In this document: one piece after another, positions 49,611 through 59,219 of the stretch
Layout of the letters: each line of letters begins with the position of its first letter
How positions within the stretch are numbered: position 1 is the first letter of the stretch
Source of the DNA: Marinicrinis sediminis
Lineage (GTDB): Bacteria > Bacillota > Bacilli > Paenibacillales > KCTC-33676
DNA: 64,000 nt
Direction: 5' to 3'
Assembly (NCBI RefSeq): GCF_042685085.1
Contig: NZ_JBHUMM010000037.1
Location: forward strand, 124,001-188,000
The notes under the pieces: model-generated
What the model saw: the letters and a program-made list of their open reading frames with translations, nothing else
Databases searched by the model: none
What the model was told of the DNA's origin: nothing
Program-made: the position numbers and the translations under genes

Positions 49611-51035
49611 ATGCACGCACTAGGAGGAAAAAGCATCATTTTGCGAATTGAACTGAATGGCGAGCAAATGAAGTTCGCTGAGATTACAGCCGCGATCGCA
49701 CAAGCCGGCGGAGATATTGTTGCAATCGATGTCATTTCCACAAGCTCCACGACAAGTGTACGGGATTTGACTGTCAACGTAACCAGTTCCGAGCATATCG
49801 ATCCACTTGTCGAGCAGGTCAAGCAGCTCAGGGGAGCCAAGCTGGTGCATGTCTCGGATCGCACCTTTTTACTGCATCTGGGCGGCAAGATTGAGACCCG
49901 GCCGAAAACGCCGATTCAAAATCGTGATGATCTCTCCCGTGTTTATACGCCAGAAGTTTCCCGGGTCTGTCAGGCGATTGAAGAAGAACCGGACAAGGCC
50001 TTCAGTCTCACGATCAAGCGCAATACGGTGGCTGTCATTACCGACTCCAGTGCCGTATTGGGTCTGGGCAGCATACACCCTTGTGCCGCAATGCCCGTCA
50101 TGGAAGGCAAGGCCATGCTATTCAAGCAGCTGGCAGACGTGGATGCTTTTCCAATCAGCCTGGATACCCGGGATACAGAATCGATCATTCAAACGATTCG
50201 TCATATCGCCCCGGCGTTTGGCGGCATCAACCTTGAGGATATCGCCTCTCCGAGATGCTTTGAAATCGAGGAACGATTGAAACAGGAGCTCGATATTCCG
50301 GTCTTCCACGATGATCAGCATGGTACCGCTGTCGTGTTGTACGCCGCATTGATCAATGCCCTGCGTACCGTCAACAAGAAAATGGATGAAATCAAGGTGG
50401 TCGTAAACGGCGTGGGAGCAGCCGGTGTGGCGTGCAGCAAGATTTTGCTTGCCGGCGGGGTTCAGAACCTGATCGGTGTCGATCGCCACGGGGCTATCCA
50501 CCGCGGGGAGACGTACGAACAGGAAATGTGGAACTGGTATGCCCAGCATACGAACCCGCATCAAGAGACCGGTTCCCTGCAAGAAGTAATCAAGGGAGCA
50601 GACGTATTCATTGGCCTGTCCAGGGGAGGATTGCTCCAGCGCGAGGATGTCATGCAGATGGCAAACGATCCGATTGTGTTTGCCATGGCTAATCCGGTAC
50701 CAGAAATACAGCCGCATCTGATCGAAGACATTGCAGCCGTCATCGCGACGGGACGCTCCGATTATCCGAATCAGATCAATAACGTACTGTGTTTTCCGGG
50801 CATATTCCGCGCAGCACTCGATTGCCGGGCCTCAACCATCAACGAGGAGATGAAGCTGGCAGCCGCCGAGGCGATTGCCAATGTCGTTCAGCCGCATGAG
50901 CTGAATGCGTCCTATATCATTCCGAGTGTATTCAATGAGAAGATCGTCCCTTCCATTCGCCAGGCTGTCATCAAGGCGGCCATTCGATCTGGTGCAGCGA
51001 AGAAAATACCCAAGCAATTCCATGCAGATTCATAA
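49611..51035 (+). CDS. NAD(P)-dependent malic enzyme with N-terminal ACT domain
   Basis: 474 residues. An ACT-type regulatory domain (about 7-85) precedes the malic enzyme core: AVITDSSAVLGLGSIHPCAA, MEGKAMLFKQL (catalytic Lys), HDDQHGTAVV (metal site) and the dinucleotide-binding VVNGVGAAGVACSKIL. It decarboxylates malate to pyruvate with NAD(P) reduction. The ACT domain suggests allosteric control by a small ligand. AAGGAGG is ten bases upstream. The gene is monocistronic with its own terminator. Confidence 0.95.
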   Translation: MHALGGKSIILRIELNGEQMKFAEITAAIAQAGGDIVAIDVISTSSTTSVRDLTVNVTSSEHIDPLVEQVKQLRGAKLVHVSDRTFLLHLGGKIETRPKTPIQNRDDLSRVYTPEVSRVCQAIEEEPDKAFSLTIKRNTVAVITDSSAVLGLGSIHPCAAMPVMEGKAMLFKQLADVDAFPISLDTRDTESIIQTIRHIAPAFGGINLEDIASPRCFEIEERLKQELDIPVFHDDQHGTAVVLYAALINALRTVNKKMDEIKVVVNGVGAAGVACSKILLAGGVQNLIGVDRHGAIHRGETYEQEMWNWYAQHTNPHQETGSLQEVIKGADVFIGLSRGGLLQREDVMQMANDPIVFAMANPVPEIQPHLIEDIAAVIATGRSDYPNQINNVLCFPGIFRAALDCRASTINEEMKLAAAEAIANVVQPHELNASYIIPSVFNEKIVPSIRQAVIKAAIRSGAAKKIPKQFHADS

Positions 51036-51051
51036 AAATAAGCCTGCTGAC

Positions 51052-51090
51052 AAGAAGTGCCGAATATTTCTTTCCGGCACTTCTTTTTAT
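51052..51090 (+). terminator. Terminator after malic enzyme gene
   Basis: AAGAAGTGCCG (51052-51062) pairs exactly with CGGCACTTCTT (51075-51085), followed by TTTTTAT. Confidence 0.9.
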
Positions 51091-51217
51091 TTCCTGTTTA
51101 TTGTTGCAATTGTCTATTGATTAGTATCTTTTGCTAGGCGATCGACAATTTTTATACTATACTTGTAGGTGATAAGCGATCGTTTCATATTTTGTGCGGT
51201 TTCAGATGAGGTGCGAC

Positions 51218-52993
51218 ATGAATCAAAGAAACGCTAAGCTATTCGCCTTAACCCATATTGCCACACCCGTTGTGCTCTTTATTTTCTACCTCTCCCTCGG
51301 TCAGTCCAGCTTGCTGTATCTGTTTGGACTCGCCTCTTTATGGAGCCTGTATGTGATTTGGCATGCCTTTATTCAATCCAATCTGTACGCGCTGCTCAAG
51401 CAAAAAAATCTATGGTGTTTTCTCCTGATTGACCACGCGATTCTTTCTCTGATCTTTATCTTTCCTGACTGGCAGGACTATCGTCTTCCCATCTGGCTCG
51501 TTTTGTTCTATGTGCCCATTTACTGTTATGAAATCGGATTTAGATCCGCATTATGGTATTCCTTGCTAGGTATCGGGAATATTTATTTATTTGATTTCTT
51601 CCAGCAAGGATCATTCTGGTCGCTGGAAACGCTCTTCATCAGCATCGGGATGTTCAGTTATGTATTTTCAATTGGCATCAATACCGACCGCTTGCAAAAG
51701 CTGGCCTATAAGGATACCCTGACCGGACTGCCGAATCGGTACGACCTCAATATTCGACTGGAAACGCTGATTCATGAATCCGAACGGGAGAACAGACGTT
51801 TCGCCCTGCTGCTGCTGGATCTCGACCAGTTCAAATACGTCAATGACACACTCGGTCACTGGGCTGGAGACGAATTGCTCAGGCAGGTGTCTCAGCGATT
51901 GACCCGGCAGTTGCCTCATGATTACTTCATCTCCCGCATGGGAGGAGATGAATTTGTTCTGCTCACCCCCCACTTTCAGGATGAACAGGAAGCGCTCGAT
52001 GTTTCACGCAAAATCATTCATCTGTTAAATCGACCGGTATACATAGATGGCAAGGAATTGTACACCACAGCCAGTATCGGCATCGCCGTATTTCCTGACG
52101 ATGGCCGGGACGAGCAGCATTTATTGAAAAATGCGGATACCGCCATGTATCACGCCAAGGATCGCGGAAGAAACCAGTTCCAGTTTTACAGTCCGATTCT
52201 CCAGAAACATCACAACCGTGTCGAGCAGGAAACCATGCTGCGCAAAGCGTTGGACAACCGGGAGTTTCTAGTATATTTTCAGCCTCGTATCGTAGCGGAG
52301 ACCGGAGACATTGCCTCGATGGAAGCACTCATTCGCTGGATTCATCCGGAGCAGGGTCTGATTCCTCCTTCTGAATTTATCCCGCTTGCCGAGGAAACCG
52401 GGCTGATTGTACCCATCGGAGAATTTGTGCTTGCAGAAGCTTGCCGCCAACTACGCGGCTGGATGACGAGCGGCTACCCGCTGCGTGCCGTAAGCGTGAA
52501 TTTATCACCGCGACAATTGCTGCAACCGGATTTGCCGCAAAAGGTTAAAGCCATATTGGATGAAACGGGTGTAGAAGGAAACCAGCTGGAGTTGGAAATT
52601 ACCGAGAATGCAGCCATGCAGGATATGACGACCACCATTGAAATTTTGCAGGAGCTCAAGGCACTTGGGGTTCGAATCAGTATTGATGATTTCGGCACCG
52701 GTCATTCTACCCTCAATTATTTGCGAACCTTTCCGATTGATGCCCTCAAGATTGACCGCAGTTTCATTCACGGTGTAGAGAACAGCACTCAGGATGCGGC
52801 GATTGTTCATACGATGCTGACGCTTGCCAAAACGATGGAGCTTCATGTTACGGCAGAAGGAGTAGAAACGGAAGGTCAGCTGAATTTTCTGAAAGCAAAC
52901 GATTGCAGAGAAATTCAAGGCTACCTGTTCGCCAAGCCGATGCCTGTTGACGAAATGGAGCAGTGGCTGAACAATCGAAACGCAGCCAGTTGA
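51218..52993 (+). CDS. Membrane GGDEF-EAL protein (c-di-GMP turnover)
   Basis: 591 residues from ATG 51218, chosen because GAGGTG lies just upstream; the frame opens eight codons earlier. About five membrane helices (about 10-155) precede a GGDEF domain (about 165-325) with intact MGGDEF and an EAL domain (about 340-585) with EALIRW, ENAAM, DDFGTGHS and AEGVE all present. Both catalytic sites look competent, so it could make or degrade c-di-GMP. No PAS or HAMP sensor is visible. TTGCTA, 18 bases and TACTAT about 60 bases upstream may be its promoter. Confidence 0.95.
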   Translation: MNQRNAKLFALTHIATPVVLFIFYLSLGQSSLLYLFGLASLWSLYVIWHAFIQSNLYALLKQKNLWCFLLIDHAILSLIFIFPDWQDYRLPIWLVLFYVPIYCYEIGFRSALWYSLLGIGNIYLFDFFQQGSFWSLETLFISIGMFSYVFSIGINTDRLQKLAYKDTLTGLPNRYDLNIRLETLIHESERENRRFALLLLDLDQFKYVNDTLGHWAGDELLRQVSQRLTRQLPHDYFISRMGGDEFVLLTPHFQDEQEALDVSRKIIHLLNRPVYIDGKELYTTASIGIAVFPDDGRDEQHLLKNADTAMYHAKDRGRNQFQFYSPILQKHHNRVEQETMLRKALDNREFLVYFQPRIVAETGDIASMEALIRWIHPEQGLIPPSEFIPLAEETGLIVPIGEFVLAEACRQLRGWMTSGYPLRAVSVNLSPRQLLQPDLPQKVKAILDETGVEGNQLELEITENAAMQDMTTTIEILQELKALGVRISIDDFGTGHSTLNYLRTFPIDALKIDRSFIHGVENSTQDAAIVHTMLTLAKTMELHVTAEGVETEGQLNFLKANDCREIQGYLFAKPMPVDEMEQWLNNRNAAS

Positions 52994-53024
52994 CCGTCAT
53001 CATACACATATGCAAATACCATGC

Positions 53025-53060
53025 AAACGGATGGGGCTTATTCGCTCCCATCCGTTTTTT
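53025..53060 (+). terminator. Terminator after the GGDEF-EAL gene
   Basis: AAACGGATGGG (53025-53035) and CCCATCCGTTT (53047-53057) form a perfect stem followed by TTTTTT. The following stretch to 53159 holds degenerate GGCTAA/GCCAAG repeats and no gene. Confidence 0.92.
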
Positions 53061-53159
53061 GCAGCCTCTGAATGTATTCGCCCGGCATGTTCCAAGGGCC
53101 AAGGTAGGAGCCAAGCCAAGGGCTACGCTAAGGGCTAGGCTAATAGCCAGGCTAATAGA

Positions 53160-53618
53160 TCAAATAAAGAAAAACGGTGTCACCGCAAGTGCGGTGAGAG
53201 CAGCCAATGGCAATACATAGGCATAGGGGTTATAATAACCGTAGCCATATGGATAGCCGCCATATCCATAGCCACCGCCATAAGGACCAAAACCGCCGTC
53301 GTAACCGCCATAACCACCGTATGGGTAGCCATATCCGCCACCATAGCCCCCTCCGTAGGGCTGTCTGTCACCCGTGCCGGACTGTGGCGTACCCTGCTCA
53401 TCTGTCATAAACGGTCTCTGATCGGCCTGAGGCTGCATCGCTGCTGCCTGTAGAGCCGGGGATTGGTTGTGGTCTGCGTATGGATTTGTCATCAAATATA
53501 CATGCTCATGATCGACGTGGGCGATCATGCCCTGGATCATGTGACCGTCCTTTGTTTGCACCATCACCATCTGGTTCAAATGATGCTTGCACATTTCATA
53601 TGCCTGTTGTTTGTGCAT
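53160..53618 (-). CDS. Gly/Tyr-rich protein with small N-terminal beta domain
   Basis: 152 residues, not recognised. The first about 50 residues (MVMVQTKDGHMIQGMIAHVD, then HEHVYLM) resemble a small Sm/SH3-like beta barrel of the kind found in some spore-coat-associated proteins. Residues about 88-135 are almost only Gly, Tyr and Pro (GGGYGGGYGYPYGGYGGYDG). The C-terminus is hydrophobic (VLPLAALTALAVTPFFFI). A surface or spore-associated role is an inference from composition. It is convergent with the GGDEF-EAL gene and divergent from the next gene, about 65 bases away. Confidence 0.75.
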   Translation of the reverse strand: MHKQQAYEMCKHHLNQMVMVQTKDGHMIQGMIAHVDHEHVYLMTNPYADHNQSPALQAAAMQPQADQRPFMTDEQGTPQSGTGDRQPYGGGYGGGYGYPYGGYGGYDGGFGPYGGGYGYGGYPYGYGYYNPYAYVLPLAALTALAVTPFFFI

Positions 53619-53683
53619 ATGATCACCTCCAACAGCAGTATATTCGCCTACTCGATCATCGGGTACTGAAAAGGGGAAATCAC

Positions 53684-54010
53684 ATGAATCAAAAAGAAAT
53701 TGAAAAACAGATTATCGAGCAGTTTCAGCAGGACGAGGAAATGATGATTCTCGTTTTCGCCCAGTGGTGTGTCAATCACGATCTGGACCCGATGGAAGTT
53801 TATCTAAAAGCCTATCCGGATCAATTGCCCAATGCCAGGCTGCAAGCCATGATCCAGCTCGCTGTGCCCAAGCATGAATCGGAAGAGATCGCAGACGCCA
53901 CCCTGCTGGGCGTGCTCGATCTGTATGGCAATACCGATCTGGCAGATGTGATCCAGCAGGAAATCCGCATGCTTAGCCAGAAACAAAACCAGCAAAAACG
54001 GTCATACTAA
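53684..54010 (+). CDS. Conserved hypothetical protein, 108 residues
   Basis: Start at ATG 53684 (MNQKEIEKQIIEQFQQDEEM) with AAGGGG seven bases upstream; the open frame reaches further up into the divergent gene but lacks a site. The protein is helical and acidic with VFAQWCVNHDLDPMEVYLKA in the middle and no membrane segment. I do not recognise the family. It is followed by a very small gene on the same strand and shares a short divergent promoter region with the Gly/Tyr-rich gene. Confidence 0.75.
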   Translation: MNQKEIEKQIIEQFQQDEEMMILVFAQWCVNHDLDPMEVYLKAYPDQLPNARLQAMIQLAVPKHESEEIADATLLGVLDLYGNTDLADVIQQEIRMLSQKQNQQKRSY

Positions 54011-54056
54011 CATGGCTGGGCACCCTGCCCGGACATTGAGTCAAGGAGGGGTTTCC

Positions 54057-54143
54057 TTGAGCCGAAATGTAAATCATCGCGCTAAACAAAAAGAAAAAGG
54101 GAACAACGATGATGATCTGACTGCAAAAACCAAGAAACGCTAG
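54057..54143 (+). CDS. Possible 28-residue basic protein
   Basis: TTG start with AAGGAGGGG eight bases upstream, an excellent ribosome site for such a short frame. The product is lysine/arginine/asparagine-rich: MSRNVNHRAKQKEKGNNDDD then LTAKTKKR. It is hydrophilic and probably unstructured, the style of some small spore-core or nucleic-acid-associated peptides, but no family is recognised. It lies 46 bases after the preceding gene and could be co-transcribed. Confidence 0.45.
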   Translation: MSRNVNHRAKQKEKGNNDDDLTAKTKKR

Positions 54144-54240
54144 TTGAAACTCCTTAGCCGAAAGTCAATCTCATTAGCTAAATTTTATCTACAACGCTCT
54201 AGCCGAAACACTCCGAGCCTTTTTTTGATGCCACAGGAGC

Positions 54241-54267
54241 AAAAGGGGTGTCCAGTCGGACACCCCT
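54241..54267 (-). terminator. Terminator after sbcC
   Basis: AGGGGTGTCC and GGACACCCCT form a perfect 10-bp stem with an AGTC-type loop, followed on the minus strand by TTTTGC. It lies 38 bases past the sbcC stop. Confidence 0.75.
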
Positions 54268-54305
54268 CGGTCTGTTCCCTATATTTCTTGAAATTTACGG
54301 AGCCG

Positions 54306-57300
54306 CTACATCTGCTCCAGATAAACCCTGCTGCCTTGACCGGTTTGGGCTGCCGGTTCCACAACCAGCTTTCTGGCCAGTCGCGCTCTCATTTCAGGCA
54401 CGTGACTGATCACACCGACACTCACCTTCTGAAGCTGCAGCTTCTCCAGTGCATCCACAACAGTCTCCAGCAAGTCACCATCCAGTGTACCAAATCCCTC
54501 ATCCAGGAAGAAAAATTCAAGCGGATATTTTCCACCTAGCTGAATCTGTGCACTCAATGCCAACGCAAGCGCAAGAGAGGTCAGGAACGTCTCGCCTCCG
54601 CTTAGCGAGCTGACCGGACGCTTCACCCCGCCATTCGTCTGATCCCGCATGACAAATCCTCCGCTGGAATCGACCTCAATGGCATACCGTTGTCTCGTGA
54701 GCTCACCCAGCCGCTCTGAGGCTGCCCGACTGACATGCATCATCTGCTCCTCCGCAATAAACTCGACAAAACCGTTTCCTCTGAACACGCTTTGCAGGGC
54801 AGTCAGCTGTCTCCAGGCTTGCTCCTCTGCTTCCAGCTGCTGGTGAGCCTCCGCCCAACTCTCATTCCGTCTGGTCAATTCTTCATAATCCCGGGCCGCT
54901 TTGCCCTGTTTCTGCAGGCCTTCCTCAAATCGAGCCTTGACCGCCTTTGCCTCGTCCAGCAGCTCTGTCCAGGCTGTTTCATCAATCGAACGTGCTTGAA
55001 GCTGCTGTAGCAGCTCTGACAGTAAGCCTTCTACTTGCTGCCACCGGGCTTCATACCTCTCCAATTCTTCAGACCAGACGGACAGCTCGGAAGGATCTGC
55101 CATCGCGTCGATCATGTCTTCCTCCGTCTCGAAGCAGCTTTCGGTTAAACGCTGCTGCCACTGCTGCGTCAGTTTTTCAGCTCTGGTTGCATATTCCTTG
55201 CAAGCCGCATCGGCATGCTGTACCTCTGTACTGACCTTTGCCATTTCCAGCTTATGATGCTCAAGTGACTGGGCCACCTGCTCATTTTCCTGCTTCATCC
55301 TTTGATATTGCTCGTGAAGCTCCTGATAGGCTTCCTGCGGATCGCGATCCCCGCACAGGGCATGAAGTCGCTCTTTCTTTTCAGAAGACAGCTCTTTGCG
55401 ATTGGATAACGTCGTCTCCGTCTCAATAAGCTGTCTTTCCAGCTGATGAAGCGCTTGTGTAGCCTGCTCTGAATGTTTACGCTGCTCCTCGATATAGCTG
55501 TAGCTTTTATCCAGGCGTTGTTGAAGCTCTTCAGCCTGTTGTTCACGCTCCTCGCATTTTCTGTGAGCCTGATCGATCGTTTCCAGTTCGTCATCCACAA
55601 AACGAGTTCGCCACTGTTCCTTCGCTTCCAGGAGCTGGCGATCCAGTTCCCTTGCCTTCATCTGATCGGCAGTTAGCTTGTCCGTGAACTGAGTGAGTTG
55701 CCATACACTCTGCTCATAGGTGCGTAGCTCTGCTTCCAGCGATTTTACAGACAGCTGAGCGGCAGGACGTTGCATGCATTGCGTCATTTCGTTCTGCAAA
55801 TGAGCGAGGCGGTCCATCCAGGAGCCCCAGCCATACATGGCGCCAACTGTTTCGAGGTGGTCCTTTTCCTGAAGCGAAGCAGGTATACGATTCGCCGCAG
55901 CTTCCCGTATGGATGCTAGCCAGGCAGGCGTACGATCAGTCTGATCTTCTGCATCTGCTTGTTCTCCTAAAGCCGAGGATGCCTGATTCAGTCGTGCGGC
56001 CAGGTTATGCACCTCATCCAGCTTTGCTTGCCAGGCCTCCACCTGAGTTTGCAACTGATGCTGGACGTGTTCAAGCTCACGCAGAGCCTGATAGGCAGCA
56101 TCCATCTGTTCCCCCGTAGCAGGCACTTCCTCCTGCTCTTCCTCCGTCGCCGGTTGAGGATGGTGAATCGAACCGCATACCGGACAGGCTTCATCTTGTT
56201 TCAATCGTTCGGCTAGCTGAACCGCTGCCGCCTGCAGGCCTCTTTCTTCCCGGAACTGCTTTTGCATCCCGATCCACTCGTTAAATCGCGTGACAGACAA
56301 GGCGGTCGTCTGTACCAGCAGCAGTCCCTGATCACGGCATTCAGCCAGTTCCGCAGACTGCCGCACTACCTGTGCAAAAGTTTCACCCAGCAGACGACCT
56401 TGCGACTCACACGCCTGCTCTTGCTTCCTACAGGCCTGTTGAGCCTGCTCGACCGTTTGTCCCCATGCTTCCACTTGCTGCTGCAGGGGCTGCATCTCTT
56501 TCATTTGCTGCCAAGCTTGTTTCAATCGCTGTTTCTCATCCTGGGGCATCCGGGTCTGCACCAACTCTTGCTTGATTTGCTCCTGTCTCTCTGTTGCCCG
56601 CCGCAGCATCTCTGCGGCCTTGTCCATTTCTTGCTGCTGCATGCGCTGTCTGTTCTGCCAAACGGTCTGGTCCTCTGTCCATTTGGCGATCTGCTCCTGC
56701 ATGTCAGCAATCTCTGATTCCAGCTTGATAGCCTGCTGGAAGGTGTTCATCTTGGCGGTCATGAGCGGTTCCTGTTCTGTCCAGTGCTGTCTGACACGCT
56801 TTGCCTTGCCTTCGAACTCTTCCAGTTGCCGATGCAGCTTTTCCTGTCTTTCCTGCCGCTGCTGAAGCCGCAGTTCCGCTTCCTTGTGCCGTTCCTGTTC
56901 TTCCTTCCATTGCCGCCATGCCGGCTCCAGCTGCCGGGCCTCCAGACCGAGCTGATATCGCCGCTTGCGCGTGTCCATCTCCGGCTTTTGCTGCTTCAGC
57001 TGTTCCAAACTCTGTATATGGACATCCCTCTCCTGCTGCAGCCTTCGCACCTCACGTTTTTCTTCGATGTCGGTTTCCAGCCTCTTCAGCTCGGTCCGGA
57101 CCTGGGTCAACGCTCGTTCCTCTGTCCGCAGTTGTTCCCTGGCTGCTTCCACAGCGACTGCGGACGCATCTCCCAAACCTTCCAGCCTGGCTGTCCATTG
57201 TTTGCGACGTGCATCGCTGTCTTTCAGACGCTGACTGAGACGCTGCTGCAACTGATCCCCATAGCGTTCCAGTCCGAACAATCGTTGCAGCATTTGCCTG

Positions 57301-57800
57301 CGCTCACTGCCCTTCAGTGACAGAAATTCAGCAAATTTTCCTTGCGGAAGCACAACCGCCCTCGTAAAATCGTGCATGGTCAAGCCAATGAGCTGTTCAA
57401 TCTCTGCATTGACTTCTGTCTGCTTGTCAGCCAGTACTTCTTCCCTATTGGCCGTCACCCGGATCAGGCGGCAGAGAACGGTAGACACCGATATCTCACC
57501 TGTACGCTTGAATTGCCGCTCGATCGTATACCGGTCTCTGCCCGACGCAGAAGCGAGCTCGAATGTAAATGCAACCATCAGCTTCTTCTCATTCTGGTTC
57601 ATAATCCCCTGCGTGCCATTGATCGCACGCTCTACCTTGCCATATAGCGCGAGTGTCATCGCATCCAGAATCGTCGATTTCCCGCTTCCGGTCGGACCGA
57701 AGATGCCGAAGACACCGCCGTCACACAGCATGGAAAAATCGATCTCCTGCTCCTGTCGATAGCTCTGCAGTCCGCTCAATTTCAGATAGACCGGTCTCAT
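54306..57800 (-). CDS. sbcC: Exonuclease subunit SbcC (Rad50-like SMC ATPase)
   Basis: 1164 residues. Walker A FGPTGSGKSTILDAM is near residue 35; long Gln/Glu-rich coiled coils surround a zinc hook (DEACPVCGSIHHP) in the middle. The C-terminal ATPase half has SLSGGETFLTSLALALALS and Walker B FFFLDEGFGTLDGD. With SbcD it cuts DNA hairpins and double-strand ends. The start overlaps the sbcD stop by four bases. Length is slightly above the usual about 1040-1130. Confidence 0.96.
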   Translation of the reverse strand: MRPVYLKLSGLQSYRQEQEIDFSMLCDGGVFGIFGPTGSGKSTILDAMTLALYGKVERAINGTQGIMNQNEKKLMVAFTFELASASGRDRYTIERQFKRTGEISVSTVLCRLIRVTANREEVLADKQTEVNAEIEQLIGLTMHDFTRAVVLPQGKFAEFLSLKGSERRQMLQRLFGLERYGDQLQQRLSQRLKDSDARRKQWTARLEGLGDASAVAVEAAREQLRTEERALTQVRTELKRLETDIEEKREVRRLQQERDVHIQSLEQLKQQKPEMDTRKRRYQLGLEARQLEPAWRQWKEEQERHKEAELRLQQRQERQEKLHRQLEEFEGKAKRVRQHWTEQEPLMTAKMNTFQQAIKLESEIADMQEQIAKWTEDQTVWQNRQRMQQQEMDKAAEMLRRATERQEQIKQELVQTRMPQDEKQRLKQAWQQMKEMQPLQQQVEAWGQTVEQAQQACRKQEQACESQGRLLGETFAQVVRQSAELAECRDQGLLLVQTTALSVTRFNEWIGMQKQFREERGLQAAAVQLAERLKQDEACPVCGSIHHPQPATEEEQEEVPATGEQMDAAYQALRELEHVQHQLQTQVEAWQAKLDEVHNLAARLNQASSALGEQADAEDQTDRTPAWLASIREAAANRIPASLQEKDHLETVGAMYGWGSWMDRLAHLQNEMTQCMQRPAAQLSVKSLEAELRTYEQSVWQLTQFTDKLTADQMKARELDRQLLEAKEQWRTRFVDDELETIDQAHRKCEEREQQAEELQQRLDKSYSYIEEQRKHSEQATQALHQLERQLIETETTLSNRKELSSEKKERLHALCGDRDPQEAYQELHEQYQRMKQENEQVAQSLEHHKLEMAKVSTEVQHADAACKEYATRAEKLTQQWQQRLTESCFETEEDMIDAMADPSELSVWSEELERYEARWQQVEGLLSELLQQLQARSIDETAWTELLDEAKAVKARFEEGLQKQGKAARDYEELTRRNESWAEAHQQLEAEEQAWRQLTALQSVFRGNGFVEFIAEEQMMHVSRAASERLGELTRQRYAIEVDSSGGFVMRDQTNGGVKRPVSSLSGGETFLTSLALALALSAQIQLGGKYPLEFFFLDEGFGTLDGDLLETVVDALEKLQLQKVSVGVISHVPEMRARLARKLVVEPAAQTGQGSRVYLEQM

Positions 57801-58972
57801 CGTTCTTCACCCTCATTTTCTTCATCAATCAGTTCCAAAAACAGATCGACCAAGGCATCTTCTGCTTCCGCGCCACCCGTCTGCTGCCGGTAAAATTGTC
57901 GGAACAGCTCCGGCAAGGGGAGTCCGGTACGCTGCTGCTCCCTGGATGAAGCAACCATTTCCGGGAAAATGGGTCGAATGTGAATCAGTCCGGCATGACT
58001 CTTGCGAAGTTGATGGATCTCTTCCATATGGAGCGCTTCTGTCACATGAACGCTCAGATCGATCCAGGCTTCAGCATCTCTGCCTTCCAGCAGCCACGTA
58101 TAGACCTGAGGCAGGCCTTCTGGCGCATGCCATTTCACAAGAGGCTTGCCCGCACTGAGCACCCTCTCCGATACCTGTACGGGCTTGCCCGCCACCGCCT
58201 CCACAATCGTCACAGACTTGGCCTGACCTGCTTCCGAAAAGCTGTAGGCAAGCGGCGAGCCGCTGTAGCGAATCGGGGTCTCACTTTTCATCGTCTGCGG
58301 CCTGTGCAGGTGCCCAAGTGCCGTGTAGTGTGCGCCCACCTCAAATGCACGCGGAGAAACCGTATAGGCGCCCCCTACCTGGATTGGTCGTTCGACGGAT
58401 TGGGTTTCCTGACCGCCAAGCACAAACAAATGACTCATAATCACATTGACCGCCTGAGGTTGAAAAGAACGCGACGCCTGCTGCATCAGCATCCCCACAT
58501 GATCCGCGTACGCTTGCTGGAGCTGTGCCTCGTCTGCTTCTCTGGCAAGCAATGTTTTCAGCCTGGATTCGGAAGGATATGCAAACGGAATAATGACCGC
58601 CCGCTCCCCATAAGCACCTACTTCCAGTTCGACCGGCTGGATAGACGGCAGGCCGCTAAGGTGAATGCCATAGCGCTGAGACAGCGGATGAGCCGCGGTC
58701 AATCGGTCCGGATTGTCATGATTGCCCGCAATCGCGACGATCGGTACGTTGCCATCCTGCGTCATTCGCACGATCGCATCATAAAACAGCTGTTCAGCCG
58801 CAGCTGACGGATTCACGGTATCGTAGACATCCCCTGCCATCAAGATGAGATCAATCTGCTCGTCCTTGATCAACAGCACCAGTTCATCCAGAAAAGCAGC
58901 CTGTTCCTCCAGACGGCTTCGTCCTTCCAGCGTCTTGCCCAGATGCCAGTCTGCGGTGTGCAGTATTCGCAC
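57797..58972 (-). CDS. sbcD: Exonuclease subunit SbcD (Mre11-like nuclease)
   Basis: 391 residues from GTG 58972 (VRILHTADWHLGKTLEGRSR), the family start, with GGGGG seven bases upstream; an upstream ATG nine codons earlier is less likely. Phosphoesterase motifs HTADWHLGK, LMAGDVYDT, AGNHDNPDR and LGHLHRPQ carry the Mn ligands. It is the nuclease of the SbcCD complex. The AT-rich 247 bases between this gene and addA contain no gene I could support. Confidence 0.96.
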   Translation of the reverse strand: MRILHTADWHLGKTLEGRSRLEEQAAFLDELVLLIKDEQIDLILMAGDVYDTVNPSAAAEQLFYDAIVRMTQDGNVPIVAIAGNHDNPDRLTAAHPLSQRYGIHLSGLPSIQPVELEVGAYGERAVIIPFAYPSESRLKTLLAREADEAQLQQAYADHVGMLMQQASRSFQPQAVNVIMSHLFVLGGQETQSVERPIQVGGAYTVSPRAFEVGAHYTALGHLHRPQTMKSETPIRYSGSPLAYSFSEAGQAKSVTIVEAVAGKPVQVSERVLSAGKPLVKWHAPEGLPQVYTWLLEGRDAEAWIDLSVHVTEALHMEEIHQLRKSHAGLIHIRPIFPEMVASSREQQRTGLPLPELFRQFYRQQTGGAEAEDALVDLFLELIDEENEGEER

Positions 58973-59219
58973 TCGATTTCCCCCTTTCTCCCCTGCCAAT
59001 TTCTTTTCTTACTATCTACTTTCATTTCTTGTTACTTTCATTTCCTGCTATTTGCATGCTCAGAGATATCCTTTTCTTCTATCTCAGAAATCTTCATTCC
59101 CTGGCATTTTCTTTTCTTCTCTCCGATACCTGCCCAAGACCATCTGCCTTGTCTGATCGTTGTTCAAAACCCTTAGCGAGTTCCACCAGACGGCGCTTTA
59201 TAGGCACTCTATGGACACT

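Noticed and set aside
53480..53683. Longer form of the 108-residue protein starting at 53480
   Set aside because: The added codons are antisense to the start of the Gly/Tyr-rich gene and have no ribosome site; ATG 53684 has one.
54144..54240. TAGCCGAAA repeats after the tiny basic gene
   Set aside because: Two or three short copies at irregular spacing; likely chance or decay, with no feature to attach.
56784..57320. Long plus-strand frames opposite sbcC, addA, pyrD, asbA and glyS (for example 178 residues here, 231 residues at 62547)
   Set aside because: They are antisense shadows of well-identified genes, with atypical Cys/His/Leu-rich composition and no ribosome sites.
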